64,000 nt of DNA from an uncultured Flavobacteriaceae bacterium (lineage in GTDB: Bacteria > Bacteroidota > Bacteroidia > Flavobacteriales > Flavobacteriaceae): NCBI GenBank assembly GCA_905181835.1, contig CAJIZF010000001.1, positions 186,001 to 250,000 on the forward strand. The letters run 5' to 3'. This document shows, one piece after another, positions 27,867 through 37,540 of the stretch. The notes beneath the pieces are model-generated. The model was not told the DNA's origin. It saw only the letters and a program-made list of their open reading frames with translations, and ran no database searches. Both the position numbers and the translations under genes were made by a program. Positions within the stretch are counted from its first letter, which is position 1. Every line of letters begins with the position of its first letter.

Positions 27867-28973
27867 GTGAAAAATTCCTCAACATCACTAACAAGATTAA
27901 CGCTGCAAAAGTTTAAAAGAAACTCATGGGGCGTTTTTAGTTTTATCTTTTTATGTGCCTGTGTATGTCTTGCTTTGTTTGCCTATGTTTTAGCTCCTGA
28001 TGATTCAAAAAATGCCAACCAAATGCACTTATCAATTCACTCGAAGGCTCCTGGATTTAGGGTGGAAATGCTTAAAATACCTTATGCTGAAGAAGAACAA
28101 AATTCTTTATCAGTATTTTTTCTCGGAAAAAAAAATACTGCTCTAGAAATTCCTATTTCTGATTATATAATTCAGGATGATTTACTACGAATTACGGAAT
28201 ATAATGACGAAGGAGTAGATGGGATTATCAAAGATTATCCTATTTCGTTGTTTTTTAAAGCAGATGATATTAATAAAGTTCCAGAGTTATATATTACAGA
28301 AAAATACTTTTTACTAGGAACTGACAAATATGGTAGAGACCTGTTAAGTCGAATGCTTATAGGAATTCGTATTTCATTAGCTATTGGATTTGTATCGGTC
28401 TTTATTTCACTGATTATTGGGATATCTATGGGGGCTATTGCTGGTTATTTCGGAGGTAAAGTTGATGCAGTCATTATGTGGATTATAAATGTTACATGGT
28501 CCATACCTACTCTTTTATTAGTTATAGCAATTACATTGGCTTTAGGTAAAGGTTTTTGGCAAGTCTTTATAGCGGTAGGATTGACTATGTGGGTAGAAGT
28601 TGCACGTATTGTCAGAGGTCAAGTAATGAGTGTAAAACAAATGCAATATGTAAACGCCGCAAAAGCACTAGGGTTTAATAATTTTCGAATTATAACAAAA
28701 CATATTTTACCAAATAGTATGGCTCCTGTGATTATTATTTCGGCAGCAAACTTTGCTGCAGCCATATTAATAGAAAGCGGCCTAAGCTTCTTAGGAATTG
28801 GAGCTCAACCACCAATGCCTAGTTGGGGCGGTATTATTAAGGATCATTATTCTTATATAATCCTTGGGAAACCTTATTTAGCTATTATTCCTGGTCTGGC
28901 AATAATGAGTTTGGTGACTGCTTTTATGTTAATAGGTAATGCTTTAAGAGATGCTCTTGATGTTAAAAATTAA
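27867..28973 (+). CDS. Dpp/Opp-type ABC transporter permease
   Basis: The 368-residue inner-membrane protein resembles DppC/OppC. An N-terminal TM is followed by a roughly 100-residue periplasmic insertion, then YFLLGTDKYGRDLLSRMLIG and a BPD_transp_1 domain with about five TM helices. The cytoplasmic EAA-like loop NAAKALGFNNFRIITKHILP contacts the ATPase. It would import peptides or nickel-like substrates together with a second permease and ATPases, none of which are adjacent. The start is GTG at 27867. It lies 28 bp behind the protease and converges with rodA. Confidence 0.9.
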   Translation: MKNSSTSLTRLTLQKFKRNSWGVFSFIFLCACVCLALFAYVLAPDDSKNANQMHLSIHSKAPGFRVEMLKIPYAEEEQNSLSVFFLGKKNTALEIPISDYIIQDDLLRITEYNDEGVDGIIKDYPISLFFKADDINKVPELYITEKYFLLGTDKYGRDLLSRMLIGIRISLAIGFVSVFISLIIGISMGAIAGYFGGKVDAVIMWIINVTWSIPTLLLVIAITLALGKGFWQVFIAVGLTMWVEVARIVRGQVMSVKQMQYVNAAKALGFNNFRIITKHILPNSMAPVIIISAANFAAAILIESGLSFLGIGAQPPMPSWGGIIKDHYSYIILGKPYLAIIPGLAIMSLVTAFMLIGNALRDALDVKN

Positions 28974-28987
28974 TTTAACTGATACAA

Positions 28988-30235
28988 TTAATGGTTAATA
29001 TAATTAGATGCATCTAGCCTGATAAATATAAAAAGTAATATTGTAAAGCCCCAAAGTCCGGAGCCACCATAGCTAAAAAATGGCAATGGGATGCCAATGG
29101 TTGGTAATAACCCTGAAACCATTCCAATATTTATAAAAAAATGAAAAAATAATATTGACGCTACACTGTACCCGTAAATTCTACTAAATTGAGATTTCTG
29201 TCTCTCCGATAAAATTAGCAAGCGTATGATTAAGAATAAAAAAAGTACTACAACTCCCATGCTTCCTAAAAAGCCCCATTCTTCTCCTACGGTACTAAAA
29301 ATATAATCTGTATCCTGTTCCGGCACAAATTTACCTTTAGTTTGTGTTCCTTTTAGCCAACCTTTCCCGGCCCATCCACCACTACCAATCGCAATTTCAC
29401 TTTGATTGGTGTTATATCCGATACTTTTGGTGTCAACTTGTTTTCCTAAAACAATATTAAAACGATCTCTATGTCGTTGTTCTAGAACGTTTTCAAAAAT
29501 AAAATTAACAGAAATTGAAAAACCAATACAAGCAACTGCTAAAATTCCATACTTAAAGATGGATTTTTTTTCAGTTTTAAAAATTATAATTCCTGTAATT
29601 AATAATATTAGCAAGGAAACCCAGACCGTCCCAAACGATAATGTAGCAACAAATAAAGCAGCTACAATAAAACCGAATAATAAATATATGGTAGGTAGTC
29701 CTTCTCTGTATAATGGAAAAATTAGTGCTAAATAGACCAGTGCGCTTCCAGGATCTGGTTGCGGTATTATTAAAATAGCTGGTAAAATAACAATAATTAA
29801 AGATTTTATTTGATCTTGATATGTTAATAGATCAATTTGAATATCACTAACGTATTTTGCCAATGCAAGAGAAGTAGCAACTTTAGCAAATTCACTCGGT
29901 TGAATTGTGAATCCACCAACAGCATACCAGGAGGTAGCACCATTAATATTTTTACCAAAAAGAAATAATCCAAGAAGCGAAAAGAGTGCTATGAGATATA
30001 TAATACTTGAAAATCTTTCATAAAATTTTACTTCAATAGCAAGTATAAAAACGATTAATAGCACACTCAGACAAATAAACATCAATTGTTTTGTGTACAC
30101 TTGTTTTACATCAAAAAAACTTGTAGAGGCTTCATTAAATGATGCAGAATATATGTTTATCCAACCAATAGCAACTAAAGCTATATATACAAATATAGTA
30201 ACCCAGTCATATTTTGATCCTTTAGTTTTAAGCAT
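28988..30235 (-). CDS. rodA: Rod-shape-determining SEDS glycosyltransferase RodA
   Basis: The 415-residue SEDS protein has about ten TM segments and family motifs KNINGATSWYAVGGFTIQPS and SEFAKVATSLALAKYV, QPDPGSALVYLALIFPLY, FVPEQDTDYIFSTVGEEWG with the conserved periplasmic Asp, and GIPLPFFSYGGSGLWGF at the C-end. It polymerises lipid II into glycan strands for cell elongation, working with PBP2. Its start shares one base with the mrdA stop, so the two are coupled. It is the last gene of the mre-rod operon. Confidence 0.96.
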   Translation of the reverse strand: MLKTKGSKYDWVTIFVYIALVAIGWINIYSASFNEASTSFFDVKQVYTKQLMFICLSVLLIVFILAIEVKFYERFSSIIYLIALFSLLGLFLFGKNINGATSWYAVGGFTIQPSEFAKVATSLALAKYVSDIQIDLLTYQDQIKSLIIVILPAILIIPQPDPGSALVYLALIFPLYREGLPTIYLLFGFIVAALFVATLSFGTVWVSLLILLITGIIIFKTEKKSIFKYGILAVACIGFSISVNFIFENVLEQRHRDRFNIVLGKQVDTKSIGYNTNQSEIAIGSGGWAGKGWLKGTQTKGKFVPEQDTDYIFSTVGEEWGFLGSMGVVVLFLFLIIRLLILSERQKSQFSRIYGYSVASILFFHFFINIGMVSGLLPTIGIPLPFFSYGGSGLWGFTILLFIFIRLDASNYINH

Positions 30236-32112
30236 TAATAATTAATTTTAAAAGGTTTTCCTGAATAAGGTTTTTTATATTCTTCTATAAGACTACCATC
30301 TAGAACGAAGTTTTCCATATCTGTTCTAGTTATTTCTCCTTTTAAATATTTTTCAATCATTAGTCCAGCGATTCTTCCTGCCCATCTTGAACCCCAGTAA
30401 CCGTTTTCAATAATAACTGCTATGGCAATTTCAGGGTTTTCTTTTGGTGCAAAAGCAACAAAAATAGAATGATCAGTTAGTTGAACTCGCTTTCCATCAA
30501 TCTTTGTGTAATTTTCTGCAGTTCCTGTTTTTCCACAAATTTCGATACCCGGTATTTGTATGTTTTTTGCGGTCCCTTCATTGTAAACTTCAAACATTCC
30601 TTCAATAACTGGATCAAAGTATTTTTCTTCAATTGTTGTATTATACCGATTGGTATATTTTAAAGGAATGGTGTCAATGTTATTTATTTTTTTGATAATG
30701 TGCGGCTTGTAATACCATCCTTTATTAGCAATAGTAGCCGTAAAATTTACCATCTGCATTGGAGTAAGAATAACTTCTCCTTGGCCAATAGCATTTGAAA
30801 TGGTAGCACTAGCGTACCATTTGTATTTTGGAAATTGATACCATTTATTATAAAATTCAGATGATGGAATTAATCCTTTCTTCCCTGGAGGTAAATCATA
30901 TCCTATATAATTACCTAATCCAAAGCTCATTAGATGTCTTTTCCAATTATCAATTCCCTCCTGTGGTGTCGAAAATTTTTCCAGAGTTCTCTTGTAAATT
31001 TTACAGAAATAAGTGTTACAAGAATTTGCTAACCCTTCAGACATATTTAACGGTGTTTTGTGAAGATGGCAACCAAGTTTTTTCTTTCCACCATAATTAT
31101 AGCTGCCTTGACAAATTAACTTTTCATCTTTATGAACAACTTTTTCTTGCATTCCAATTAATGCAGTTAAAGTTTTAAAAGGTGACCCTGGAGGATATTC
31201 TCCTTGTAATACTCTATCAAATAAAGGTCTTGATATCGTATCGTACCATAATTTTGTGAAGTTTTTTGAGCGCTCTCTTCCAACTAATAATTTTGGATCA
31301 TAGTTTGGAGCAGATATTAAAGCTAATATTTCTCCAGTCGATGGTTCTAGTGCTACAATACCACCACGTTTATTAGTCAATAACTTTTCGCCATATTCCT
31401 GAAGGCGGGAATCTATGGTAAGTGTAATATCTTTTCCGTTGATTGGTATGGTATCAAAAACTCCTTCTTGGTAGGAACCAATTTCTCTGTTAAAACGATC
31501 CATTTGAAGATGTTTTACCCCTTTTTTGCCTCGTAGGATATTTTCATATTCCATTTCTACACCAGCTTTACCGATTAAATCTCCCATTTGATAGTAGGAG
31601 TTTTTGTCTATGATGGTTTTATTTACCTCTGCGATGTATCCAAATACATTTGCAGAGTTTGAAACTTGATATTCTCTTAAAGATCTTTTCTGTATATAAA
31701 AACCCTTATATTTCCACATTTTTTCTGAAAGATAGGCGTATTCGTCTTTCGTAAATTGTGATACTACCACAGATGGTAATCTCGGAGAATAAATTTTTGC
31801 TCTCTTTAGAATATTATCGTATTTCTCTTCAGTAATTTTTAATAATTCACAGAACTCTTTCTTTAATTCGGAACTAAATGAGTCTATATTTTTTGGAATT
31901 ACCATAACATCATAAGACGGTTGATTAGAAACCAATAGTTCTCCATTCCGATCAAATATAAAACCACGTTGGGGGTAGTCAAATACTTTTTTTACTGCAT
32001 TATTTTGAGATGATATTTGTGAGGAGGTATCCAAAACTTGAAGGTAAAAAAGTCTAGCGGAGATTATTAATCCGGTAACAATAACCAGGAGGAAGAATAA
32101 ATATTTTCTCAA
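30235..32112 (-). CDS. mrdA: Penicillin-binding protein 2 (transpeptidase)
   Basis: The 625-residue protein has one N-terminal TM helix (residues about 5-22), a PBP dimer domain (QRGFIFDRNGELLVSNQPSY), and a transpeptidase with the SxxK motif PGSPFK (Ser310, Lys313), SxN (Ser364, Cys365, Asn366) and KTG (528-530, GKTGTAENY). It crosslinks peptidoglycan in the elongasome and pairs with RodA. Order mreC-mreD-mrdA-rodA is standard for the elongation machinery. Confidence 0.96.
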   Translation of the reverse strand: MRKYLFFLLVIVTGLIISARLFYLQVLDTSSQISSQNNAVKKVFDYPQRGFIFDRNGELLVSNQPSYDVMVIPKNIDSFSSELKKEFCELLKITEEKYDNILKRAKIYSPRLPSVVVSQFTKDEYAYLSEKMWKYKGFYIQKRSLREYQVSNSANVFGYIAEVNKTIIDKNSYYQMGDLIGKAGVEMEYENILRGKKGVKHLQMDRFNREIGSYQEGVFDTIPINGKDITLTIDSRLQEYGEKLLTNKRGGIVALEPSTGEILALISAPNYDPKLLVGRERSKNFTKLWYDTISRPLFDRVLQGEYPPGSPFKTLTALIGMQEKVVHKDEKLICQGSYNYGGKKKLGCHLHKTPLNMSEGLANSCNTYFCKIYKRTLEKFSTPQEGIDNWKRHLMSFGLGNYIGYDLPPGKKGLIPSSEFYNKWYQFPKYKWYASATISNAIGQGEVILTPMQMVNFTATIANKGWYYKPHIIKKINNIDTIPLKYTNRYNTTIEEKYFDPVIEGMFEVYNEGTAKNIQIPGIEICGKTGTAENYTKIDGKRVQLTDHSIFVAFAPKENPEIAIAVIIENGYWGSRWAGRIAGLMIEKYLKGEITRTDMENFVLDGSLIEEYKKPYSGKPFKINY

Positions 32113-32113
32113 T

Positions 32114-32617
32114 TTATTTTTTACTAAATAGGGTGATAATACACAAAATTATAATAATGCTAAAGATACTCGAAAATAAAATTGAATTTAAAAATAATAA
32201 AAAATGATTTACATTAAATATTTCTAAAGCAAACAATATAAAATGATGAAAAAATACCATGGATCCCACATAAATAATCTGTTTTAGATAATCTTCATTA
32301 CTAATTTTAATGGTATTGTATTCATAGCTTATTCCGAATGAATATTTCAAGACAAAGGGTCGAATAAAAGAAATAAAGACTGAAGCAGCTGCATGAATAC
32401 CACCAGAATCACTAAAGAAATCGACAAATAATCCTAATAAAAAACTTAAAAAAATAAGTAAACTTTTATTAGCTGAAAATGGATAAATAATAATAAAAAG
32501 AATATATAAATAAGGATTTATATAACCGAAAAGGTTTATTTGATTTAAGAGGAGTACTTGAACTATAACAAGTAAAATAAAGCGAGCTGTATTTACAAAA
32601 ATCAGATTATTCAACAT
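32114..32617 (-). CDS. mreD: Rod shape-determining protein MreD
   Basis: The 167-residue protein has about five hydrophobic helices and almost no soluble parts, as expected for MreD: LLVIVQVLLLNQINLFGYIN near the start, then SLLIFLSFLLGLFVDFFSDS. Sequence conservation is low in this family, so position is important: it lies between mreC, which it overlaps by 11 bp, and mrdA. MreD anchors MreB/MreC to the membrane in the elongasome. Confidence 0.9.
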   Translation of the reverse strand: MLNNLIFVNTARFILLVIVQVLLLNQINLFGYINPYLYILFIIIYPFSANKSLLIFLSFLLGLFVDFFSDSGGIHAAASVFISFIRPFVLKYSFGISYEYNTIKISNEDYLKQIIYVGSMVFFHHFILFALEIFNVNHFLLFLNSILFSSIFSIIIILCIITLFSKK

Positions 32618-33434
32618 CTTTAATTTCTTTTTCTAGATTGATTATCTCATTTGCATCTATATTATTTATCAAGTATACATGTTCAAGATTGGTCATATCA
32701 TTAAACAGTAGTATGTTTAAATATTTTGAATTTTTATCCTCAGTCATCTTAAAGTTTTTAACTGTTCCAATCAATATCCCTTCAGGGAAAATCGTTGATT
32801 TTCCTCCAGTAACTATAGTGTCACCAATTTTAACAGGAGCTAATCTGGGAATATCTATTAATTGCACAATATTTGGATCAACGGTATTCCAAATTAAAGA
32901 ACCAAAATGCTTCGACTTTTTAAGCTTTGCATTTATTTGACTATTGGTGTTTAAAATTGATTGAATAGTGGCATATTTCTCAGATATATTATCAACAATC
33001 CCAACGATGCCTTTTGATGTCACAACACCTAAATCTATTTTTAAACTATCATTTGTTCCTTTGTTTATGGTAAGTTTATTTTTAGTTTTTGAGTAAGAAT
33101 TATTAATCACTTTTGCGTGATAATAATTATATTTCGAGTTAATTGAAGCGATATCTAAATCATAATATGAGAATTTGTTTTTATAAGATTCTAATTTTTT
33201 TCGAATCCTATTGTTCTCCTCTATTAAGATGGCATTTTGCTTTTTTAAACTAAAATAACTAGTTACAGAGCTGTTTAAATCATAAATACTTCCAGTCACA
33301 TAATTAGAGGAGTTCACAAACTTGTTTTTATGATAAGAATGTGACTGTATCGTAAGAAAAATTGAAAATAAAAACAAGAGTGTGAATAACAGAAAATTTT
33401 TGTTTCGTATAAAGAAAAATAGAATCTGCTGCAT
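32607..33434 (-). CDS. mreC: Rod shape-determining protein MreC
   Basis: The 275-residue protein has one N-terminal TM helix (NFLLFTLLFLFSIFLTIQSH), a coiled coil (about 70-92, LKKQNAILIEENNRIRKKLE), and the MreC beta-barrel domain (LTINKGTNDSLKIDLGVVTS, GIVGIVDNISEKYATIQSIL, GDTIVTGGKSTIFPEGILIG). It links MreB in the cytoplasm to PBP2/RodA in the periplasm. It starts 40 bp after mreB, typical of a single operon. Confidence 0.93.
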   Translation of the reverse strand: MQQILFFFIRNKNFLLFTLLFLFSIFLTIQSHSYHKNKFVNSSNYVTGSIYDLNSSVTSYFSLKKQNAILIEENNRIRKKLESYKNKFSYYDLDIASINSKYNYYHAKVINNSYSKTKNKLTINKGTNDSLKIDLGVVTSKGIVGIVDNISEKYATIQSILNTNSQINAKLKKSKHFGSLIWNTVDPNIVQLIDIPRLAPVKIGDTIVTGGKSTIFPEGILIGTVKNFKMTEDKNSKYLNILLFNDMTNLEHVYLINNIDANEIINLEKEIKDVE

Positions 33435-33474
33435 AAGATATTCTAATCACAGAGTAGTTAACAATTGATGATTT

Positions 33475-34503
33475 TTATTTAATGAGTACACTTTTATATT
33501 TTGGTAAGTTTTTTAAACAAATTCCTGTCCCACGAACAACCGCTCTTAAAGGATCTTCAGCTATATAAACTGGTAAATCTGTTTTTTGTGACAACCTTTT
33601 ATCAAGTCCCCTCAGCATAGATCCACCTCCAGCTAAATAAATTCCAGTATTGTAGATATCTGCTGCTAGTTCAGGAGGAGTTTTAGATAAGGTTTCCATT
33701 ACAGAGTCTTCGATTCTTAAAATTGACTTATCTAGTGCTTTTGCAATTTCCCTGTAAGAAGTTTGAACCTGTTTCGGTTTTCCAGTTAATAAATCTCGTC
33801 CTTGTACTGCTAAATCTTCAGGAGGTAAATCCAAGTCCTCAGTAGCTGCACCAATTTGTATTTTAATATTTTCTGCAGTTCTCTCGCCCACGTATAAATT
33901 ATGTTGCGTTCTCATGTAGTATATAATATCGTTTGTAAAGACATCACCTGCAATTTTAACAGATTTGTCACAAACAATACCTCCTAGAGCAATCACTGCA
34001 ATTTCAGTGGTTCCACCACCGATATCAACTATCATATTTCCTTTTGGCTGCATGATGTCAACTCCAATACCTATAGCTGCTGCCATTGGCTCATGTATTA
34101 AGTACACTTCTTTTCCATTAACTCTTTCAGCACTTTCTTTAACAGCTCGCATTTCTACGGCAGTAATTCCACTTGGAATACATATAACCATGCGTAGGGA
34201 AGGAGTGATCCATTTCTTTTTGAGGGCTGGAATGTCTTTGATGAACATGTTTATCATTTGTTCACTGGCATCAAAGTCTGCAATTACCCCATCCTTAAGT
34301 GGCCTTATGGTTTCAATATTATTATGGGTTTTACCTTGCATTAAATTAGCTTCTGTTCCAACAGCAATTATTTTTCGTGTGGTTCGGTCTCTGGCAACTA
34401 TAGAAGGCGCATCAACTACAACCTTATCATTATGAATAATTAGTGTATTAGCAGTTCCTAAATCAATTGCTATCTCTTCGGTTAAGAAGTCAAAAAATCC
34501 CAT
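33475..34503 (-). CDS. mreB: Actin-like rod-shape protein MreB
   Basis: The 342-residue protein is a full actin-fold protein: IAIDLGTANTLIIHNDKVVV (phosphate 1), NIETIRPLKDGVIADFDASE, MAAAIGIGVDIMQPKGNMIV then DIGGGTTEIAVIALGGIV (phosphate 2), and YLAGGGSMLRGLDKRLSQ (adenosine). It forms membrane filaments that steer the elongasome. It is the first gene of the mre block, with a perfect TACATTTG box 38-45 bp upstream, so it may have its own promoter besides read-through from purH. Confidence 0.97.
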   Translation of the reverse strand: MGFFDFLTEEIAIDLGTANTLIIHNDKVVVDAPSIVARDRTTRKIIAVGTEANLMQGKTHNNIETIRPLKDGVIADFDASEQMINMFIKDIPALKKKWITPSLRMVICIPSGITAVEMRAVKESAERVNGKEVYLIHEPMAAAIGIGVDIMQPKGNMIVDIGGGTTEIAVIALGGIVCDKSVKIAGDVFTNDIIYYMRTQHNLYVGERTAENIKIQIGAATEDLDLPPEDLAVQGRDLLTGKPKQVQTSYREIAKALDKSILRIEDSVMETLSKTPPELAADIYNTGIYLAGGGSMLRGLDKRLSQKTDLPVYIAEDPLRAVVRGTGICLKNLPKYKSVLIK

Positions 34504-34540
34504 ATCTTATTTTAGATTTTGAAAATTAAACGTGTCATTA

Positions 34541-34548
34541 CAAATGTA
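34541..34548 (-). promoter_or_regulatory. -7 promoter box for mreB
   Basis: The minus strand reads TACATTTG, a perfect TAnnTTTG, between the purH stop and mreB. This suggests mre genes can be transcribed independently of purH. A -33 element cannot be assigned with confidence. Confidence 0.45.
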
Positions 34549-34555
34549 ATAAAAA

Positions 34556-36085
34556 TTAATGCTTAAAATGACGTACTCCGCTAAATACCATTGTCATAGA
34601 ATTGGCATTGCAATAATTGATACTCAATTCGTCTTTAATAGATCCGCCTGGTTGTATTACAGAGGTTACACCAGCTTTATCTGCAATTTCTACACAATCC
34701 GGAAATGGAAAAAAAGCATCACTAGCCATTACGGCCCCTTTTAAGTCAAATCCAAATGAAGTTGCTTTATTGACGGCTTGATTTAAAGCATCTACTCTTG
34801 AAGTTTGACCGGTTCCACTTGCACACAATTGATTTCCTTTAACCAAGACAATGGTATTTGATTTGGTATTCTTACATATTTTAGAAGCAAATATTAAGTC
34901 ATTTAGTTCGCTTTCATTAGGCTTTCCGTTGGTTACATAAGTTAAATTTTCAAGAGAATCGGTTAAGTTATCTTTTTCCTGAATTAAAGTTCCATTCAAA
35001 CAAGTTCTGAGGATGGTTTTGGGTAACTCAATATTTTTTTGAATTAACAGTATTCGATTTTTTTTGCCTTTTAAAACCTCTAATGCTTTTTTTGAAAAGG
35101 AGGGAGCTATAACAACTTCACAAAATAATTTATGAATTTCCTCAGCAGTTTGGTGATCAATTTCAGTGTTACATATAAGAATTCCTCCAAATGCTGAGAC
35201 AGGGTCCCCAGCTAAAGCATCGTTGTATGATTCAAGAACAGTATTTCTTTGTGCAATGCCACAAGCATTGTTGTGTTTTAAAATTGCAAATGTTGGAGCC
35301 TCTCCAGTAAATTCAGCCATTAAATTTACAGCAGCATCAACATCTAGTAAATTATTATAACTTAATTCTTTACCGTGTAATTTATCAAAAATTGCTTCAA
35401 AATTTCCATAAAAAAATCCTTTTTGGTGTGGGTTTTCACCGTACCTTAATGTATTTCCTTTTGGTTCACTAATTTTTAAAGTAGCAATTTCTTGGTTTTT
35501 ATTAAAATAATTGAAAATAGCGGTATCATAATGAGAAGATATATTAAAGGCCTTTGCTGCAAATTTCTTTCTATCTACTAATGATACTATTCCATTATTA
35601 GCGGTTAATACACTTAATAATTCTCCATAATCTTCCATAGAAGAAACACACAAAGTATCCGCATAATTTTTTGCAGCTGCCCTGATTAAAGAAATCCCAC
35701 CGATATCTATTTTTTCAATGATGGCTGTCTCTTCAGCTCCTGAAGCCACTGTTTTTTCAAAAGGATATAAGTCGACAACAATTAGATCTAATTGAGGGAT
35801 ATTATAGGTTTCCATTTCTGAAACGTCATTTTGGTTATGTTGTCTATTTAAAATTCCTCCAAAAACTTTTGGATGCAACGTTTTTACTCTTCCCCCGAGA
35901 ATTGACGGATAATCAGTCACGTCTTCTACAGGTATAACATCAATTCCTAGGTCGTTGATAAATTTTTGAGTACCTCCTGTTGAATAAATTTTAACGTTCA
36001 ATTCGTCAAGTTTTTTCACTATTGGTTCAAGGCCCTCCTTATGGAATACAGAAATTAAAGCGGAGTCTATTTTTTTATTTTTCAT
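34556..36085 (-). CDS. purH: Bifunctional AICAR formyltransferase/IMP cyclohydrolase
   Basis: The protein (509 residues from the chosen start) has the IMP cyclohydrolase domain first (KIDSALISVFHKEGLEPIVK, KIYSTGGTQKFINDLGI, GGRVKTLHPKVFGGIL) and the AICAR transformylase domain after (LRYGENPHQKGFFYGN, ILKHNNACGIAQ, GDPVSAFGGILICN, MASDAFFPFPDCVEIADKAG). It does the last two steps of IMP synthesis. An in-frame ATG at 36127 would add 14 residues, but a TACTTTTG promoter box sits right over it (36125-36132), so the ATG ending at 36085 is preferred. The gene precedes mreB by 52 bp. Confidence 0.95.
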   Translation of the reverse strand: MKNKKIDSALISVFHKEGLEPIVKKLDELNVKIYSTGGTQKFINDLGIDVIPVEDVTDYPSILGGRVKTLHPKVFGGILNRQHNQNDVSEMETYNIPQLDLIVVDLYPFEKTVASGAEETAIIEKIDIGGISLIRAAAKNYADTLCVSSMEDYGELLSVLTANNGIVSLVDRKKFAAKAFNISSHYDTAIFNYFNKNQEIATLKISEPKGNTLRYGENPHQKGFFYGNFEAIFDKLHGKELSYNNLLDVDAAVNLMAEFTGEAPTFAILKHNNACGIAQRNTVLESYNDALAGDPVSAFGGILICNTEIDHQTAEEIHKLFCEVVIAPSFSKKALEVLKGKKNRILLIQKNIELPKTILRTCLNGTLIQEKDNLTDSLENLTYVTNGKPNESELNDLIFASKICKNTKSNTIVLVKGNQLCASGTGQTSRVDALNQAVNKATSFGFDLKGAVMASDAFFPFPDCVEIADKAGVTSVIQPGGSIKDELSINYCNANSMTMVFSGVRHFKH

Positions 36086-36124
36086 AAGGAGATGGTTTTT
36101 TTTATTCTTTAAAAGAGGCTTATG

Positions 36125-36132
36125 CAAAAGTA
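36125..36132 (-). promoter_or_regulatory. -7 promoter box for purH-mre-rod operon
   Basis: The minus strand reads TACTTTTG, a perfect match to TAnnTTTG, 39 bp before the chosen purH start. A promoter here places the transcript start downstream of the longer possible ATG, deciding in favour of the shorter protein. Confidence 0.5.
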
Positions 36133-36278
36133 CATAATTACCTCTTAAAATTGTAACATATGTTTACAGAAAACGTCCTATATTAGTGAAACTTTTTTGA
36201 GTTAAAAAAAACATTAAATTTTCACTTAAATAGTAATTTAAAGAACCTTTGATTTAAGTTTTTAATTTAAATTTTAAA

Positions 36279-37532
36279 ATGATAATATATTTACGAGTCT
36301 TAAGGGAAAGTTTTAATTTTGCAATTAATGCGCTTACAACAAATAAGTTAAGAACATTTTTGTCCTTACTGGGGGTAACCATCGGGATTTTCTCAATTAT
36401 TGCAGTCTTAGCTGCTGTAGATTCACTTAAAAACGAAATAAATGATAGTATAAGTTCTTTAGATAACAGCACTATCATTATTATGCGATTTAATTTTGGT
36501 CCCTCTGATGTGCCTCGATGGAAAAGTGAACAATTTCCAGATGTTTCGTACGAGGAATACCAATACATAAAAAAAAATGTACCAAATACCAAAGCGGTCT
36601 CGTTTACCTTAAATGTTCCTAGAACAGCTATTAAATATGAAGAAAATTCGATTTCAAATGTTGATGTGGGAGCAATCACTCATGAGTATTACGATATAGA
36701 ATCTCTTCAAATAGCTGAGGGGCGTTTTTTTAACGAAGCAGAATCTAACAGTGGAACTCCTGTTATTGTTTTGGGAGATGAAATTGCAAAAACCTTGTTT
36801 TCCTCATCAAGCCCTTTAGGAAAAAAAATACGATTGTATGGTCGAAAATTTACGGTGATAGGAGTACTCAAAAAAGAAGGCTCTGGATTATTTGGAGAAT
36901 CTAAAGACACGACTGTTTTACTACCCGTTAATATGGCAAGAAAAATATTTGGAGATAATAATAAATCTACCTTCCCGCAAATTATAGTAAAGCCCGAAAA
37001 AGGCATTGATAATGAGGGATATATTGCTGATTTAACTCAAAAAATTAGAATGGCTAGAGGATTAAAACCTGATGATATTAATGATTTTTTTATCAACCAA
37101 TTAAAAGGTTTTAAAGATGTGATTGACGATATTACTGGAACAATGAATGGTATTGGTTGGGTTATTAGTGGATTTTCTTTGTTGGTTGGTGGATTTGGAA
37201 TTGCCAACATTATGTTTGTAAGTGTAAAGGAACGAACCAATCTTATTGGAATTCAAAAATCATTGGGAGCAAAAAATAAATTTATATTATTTCAATTTTT
37301 ATTTGAAGCGGTAATTTTATCTCTTATCGGAGGACTTATAGGTTTAATTTTAGTTTTTATAGTGTCTGTAGCAGCTTCTTCATTTTCAGGAGATTTCAAC
37401 TTTGTATTGTCTCCATGGAATATGTTTTTAGGTACCGCTATTTCAGCTATAATTGGATTGATTTCTGGAATAATTCCTGCGATATCAGCTTCAAAATTAG
37501 ACCCTGTTGAGGCAATTAGAACCGGACAGTAA
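36279..37532 (+). CDS. MacB/FtsX-type ABC transporter permease
   Basis: The 417-residue protein has a first TM helix in LSLLGVTIGIFSIIAVLAAV, a MacB-type periplasmic domain (about 50-270; ITHEYYDIESLQIAEGRFF, VIVLGDEIAKTLF), and three C-terminal TM helices (ISGFSLLVGGFGIANIMFVS, then VKERTNLIGIQKSLGA, FEAVILSLIGGLIGLILVFI). These proteins couple a cytoplasmic ATPase to extrusion of lipoproteins, peptides or drugs, or to signalling. No ATPase or membrane-fusion gene is next to it. It is transcribed alone, divergent from purH. Confidence 0.92.
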   Translation: MIIYLRVLRESFNFAINALTTNKLRTFLSLLGVTIGIFSIIAVLAAVDSLKNEINDSISSLDNSTIIIMRFNFGPSDVPRWKSEQFPDVSYEEYQYIKKNVPNTKAVSFTLNVPRTAIKYEENSISNVDVGAITHEYYDIESLQIAEGRFFNEAESNSGTPVIVLGDEIAKTLFSSSSPLGKKIRLYGRKFTVIGVLKKEGSGLFGESKDTTVLLPVNMARKIFGDNNKSTFPQIIVKPEKGIDNEGYIADLTQKIRMARGLKPDDINDFFINQLKGFKDVIDDITGTMNGIGWVISGFSLLVGGFGIANIMFVSVKERTNLIGIQKSLGAKNKFILFQFLFEAVILSLIGGLIGLILVFIVSVAASSFSGDFNFVLSPWNMFLGTAISAIIGLISGIIPAISASKLDPVEAIRTGQ

Positions 37533-37540
37533 CTAAAATA

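Noticed and set aside
33965..34435. Long open frame on the plus strand opposite mreB (156 codons)
   Set aside because: It is antisense to a strongly conserved gene and has no family motifs; a shadow of codon bias.
36086..36127. Longer N-terminus for PurH
   Set aside because: The extra residues are unlike PurH N-termini and a perfect promoter box overlaps the upstream ATG.
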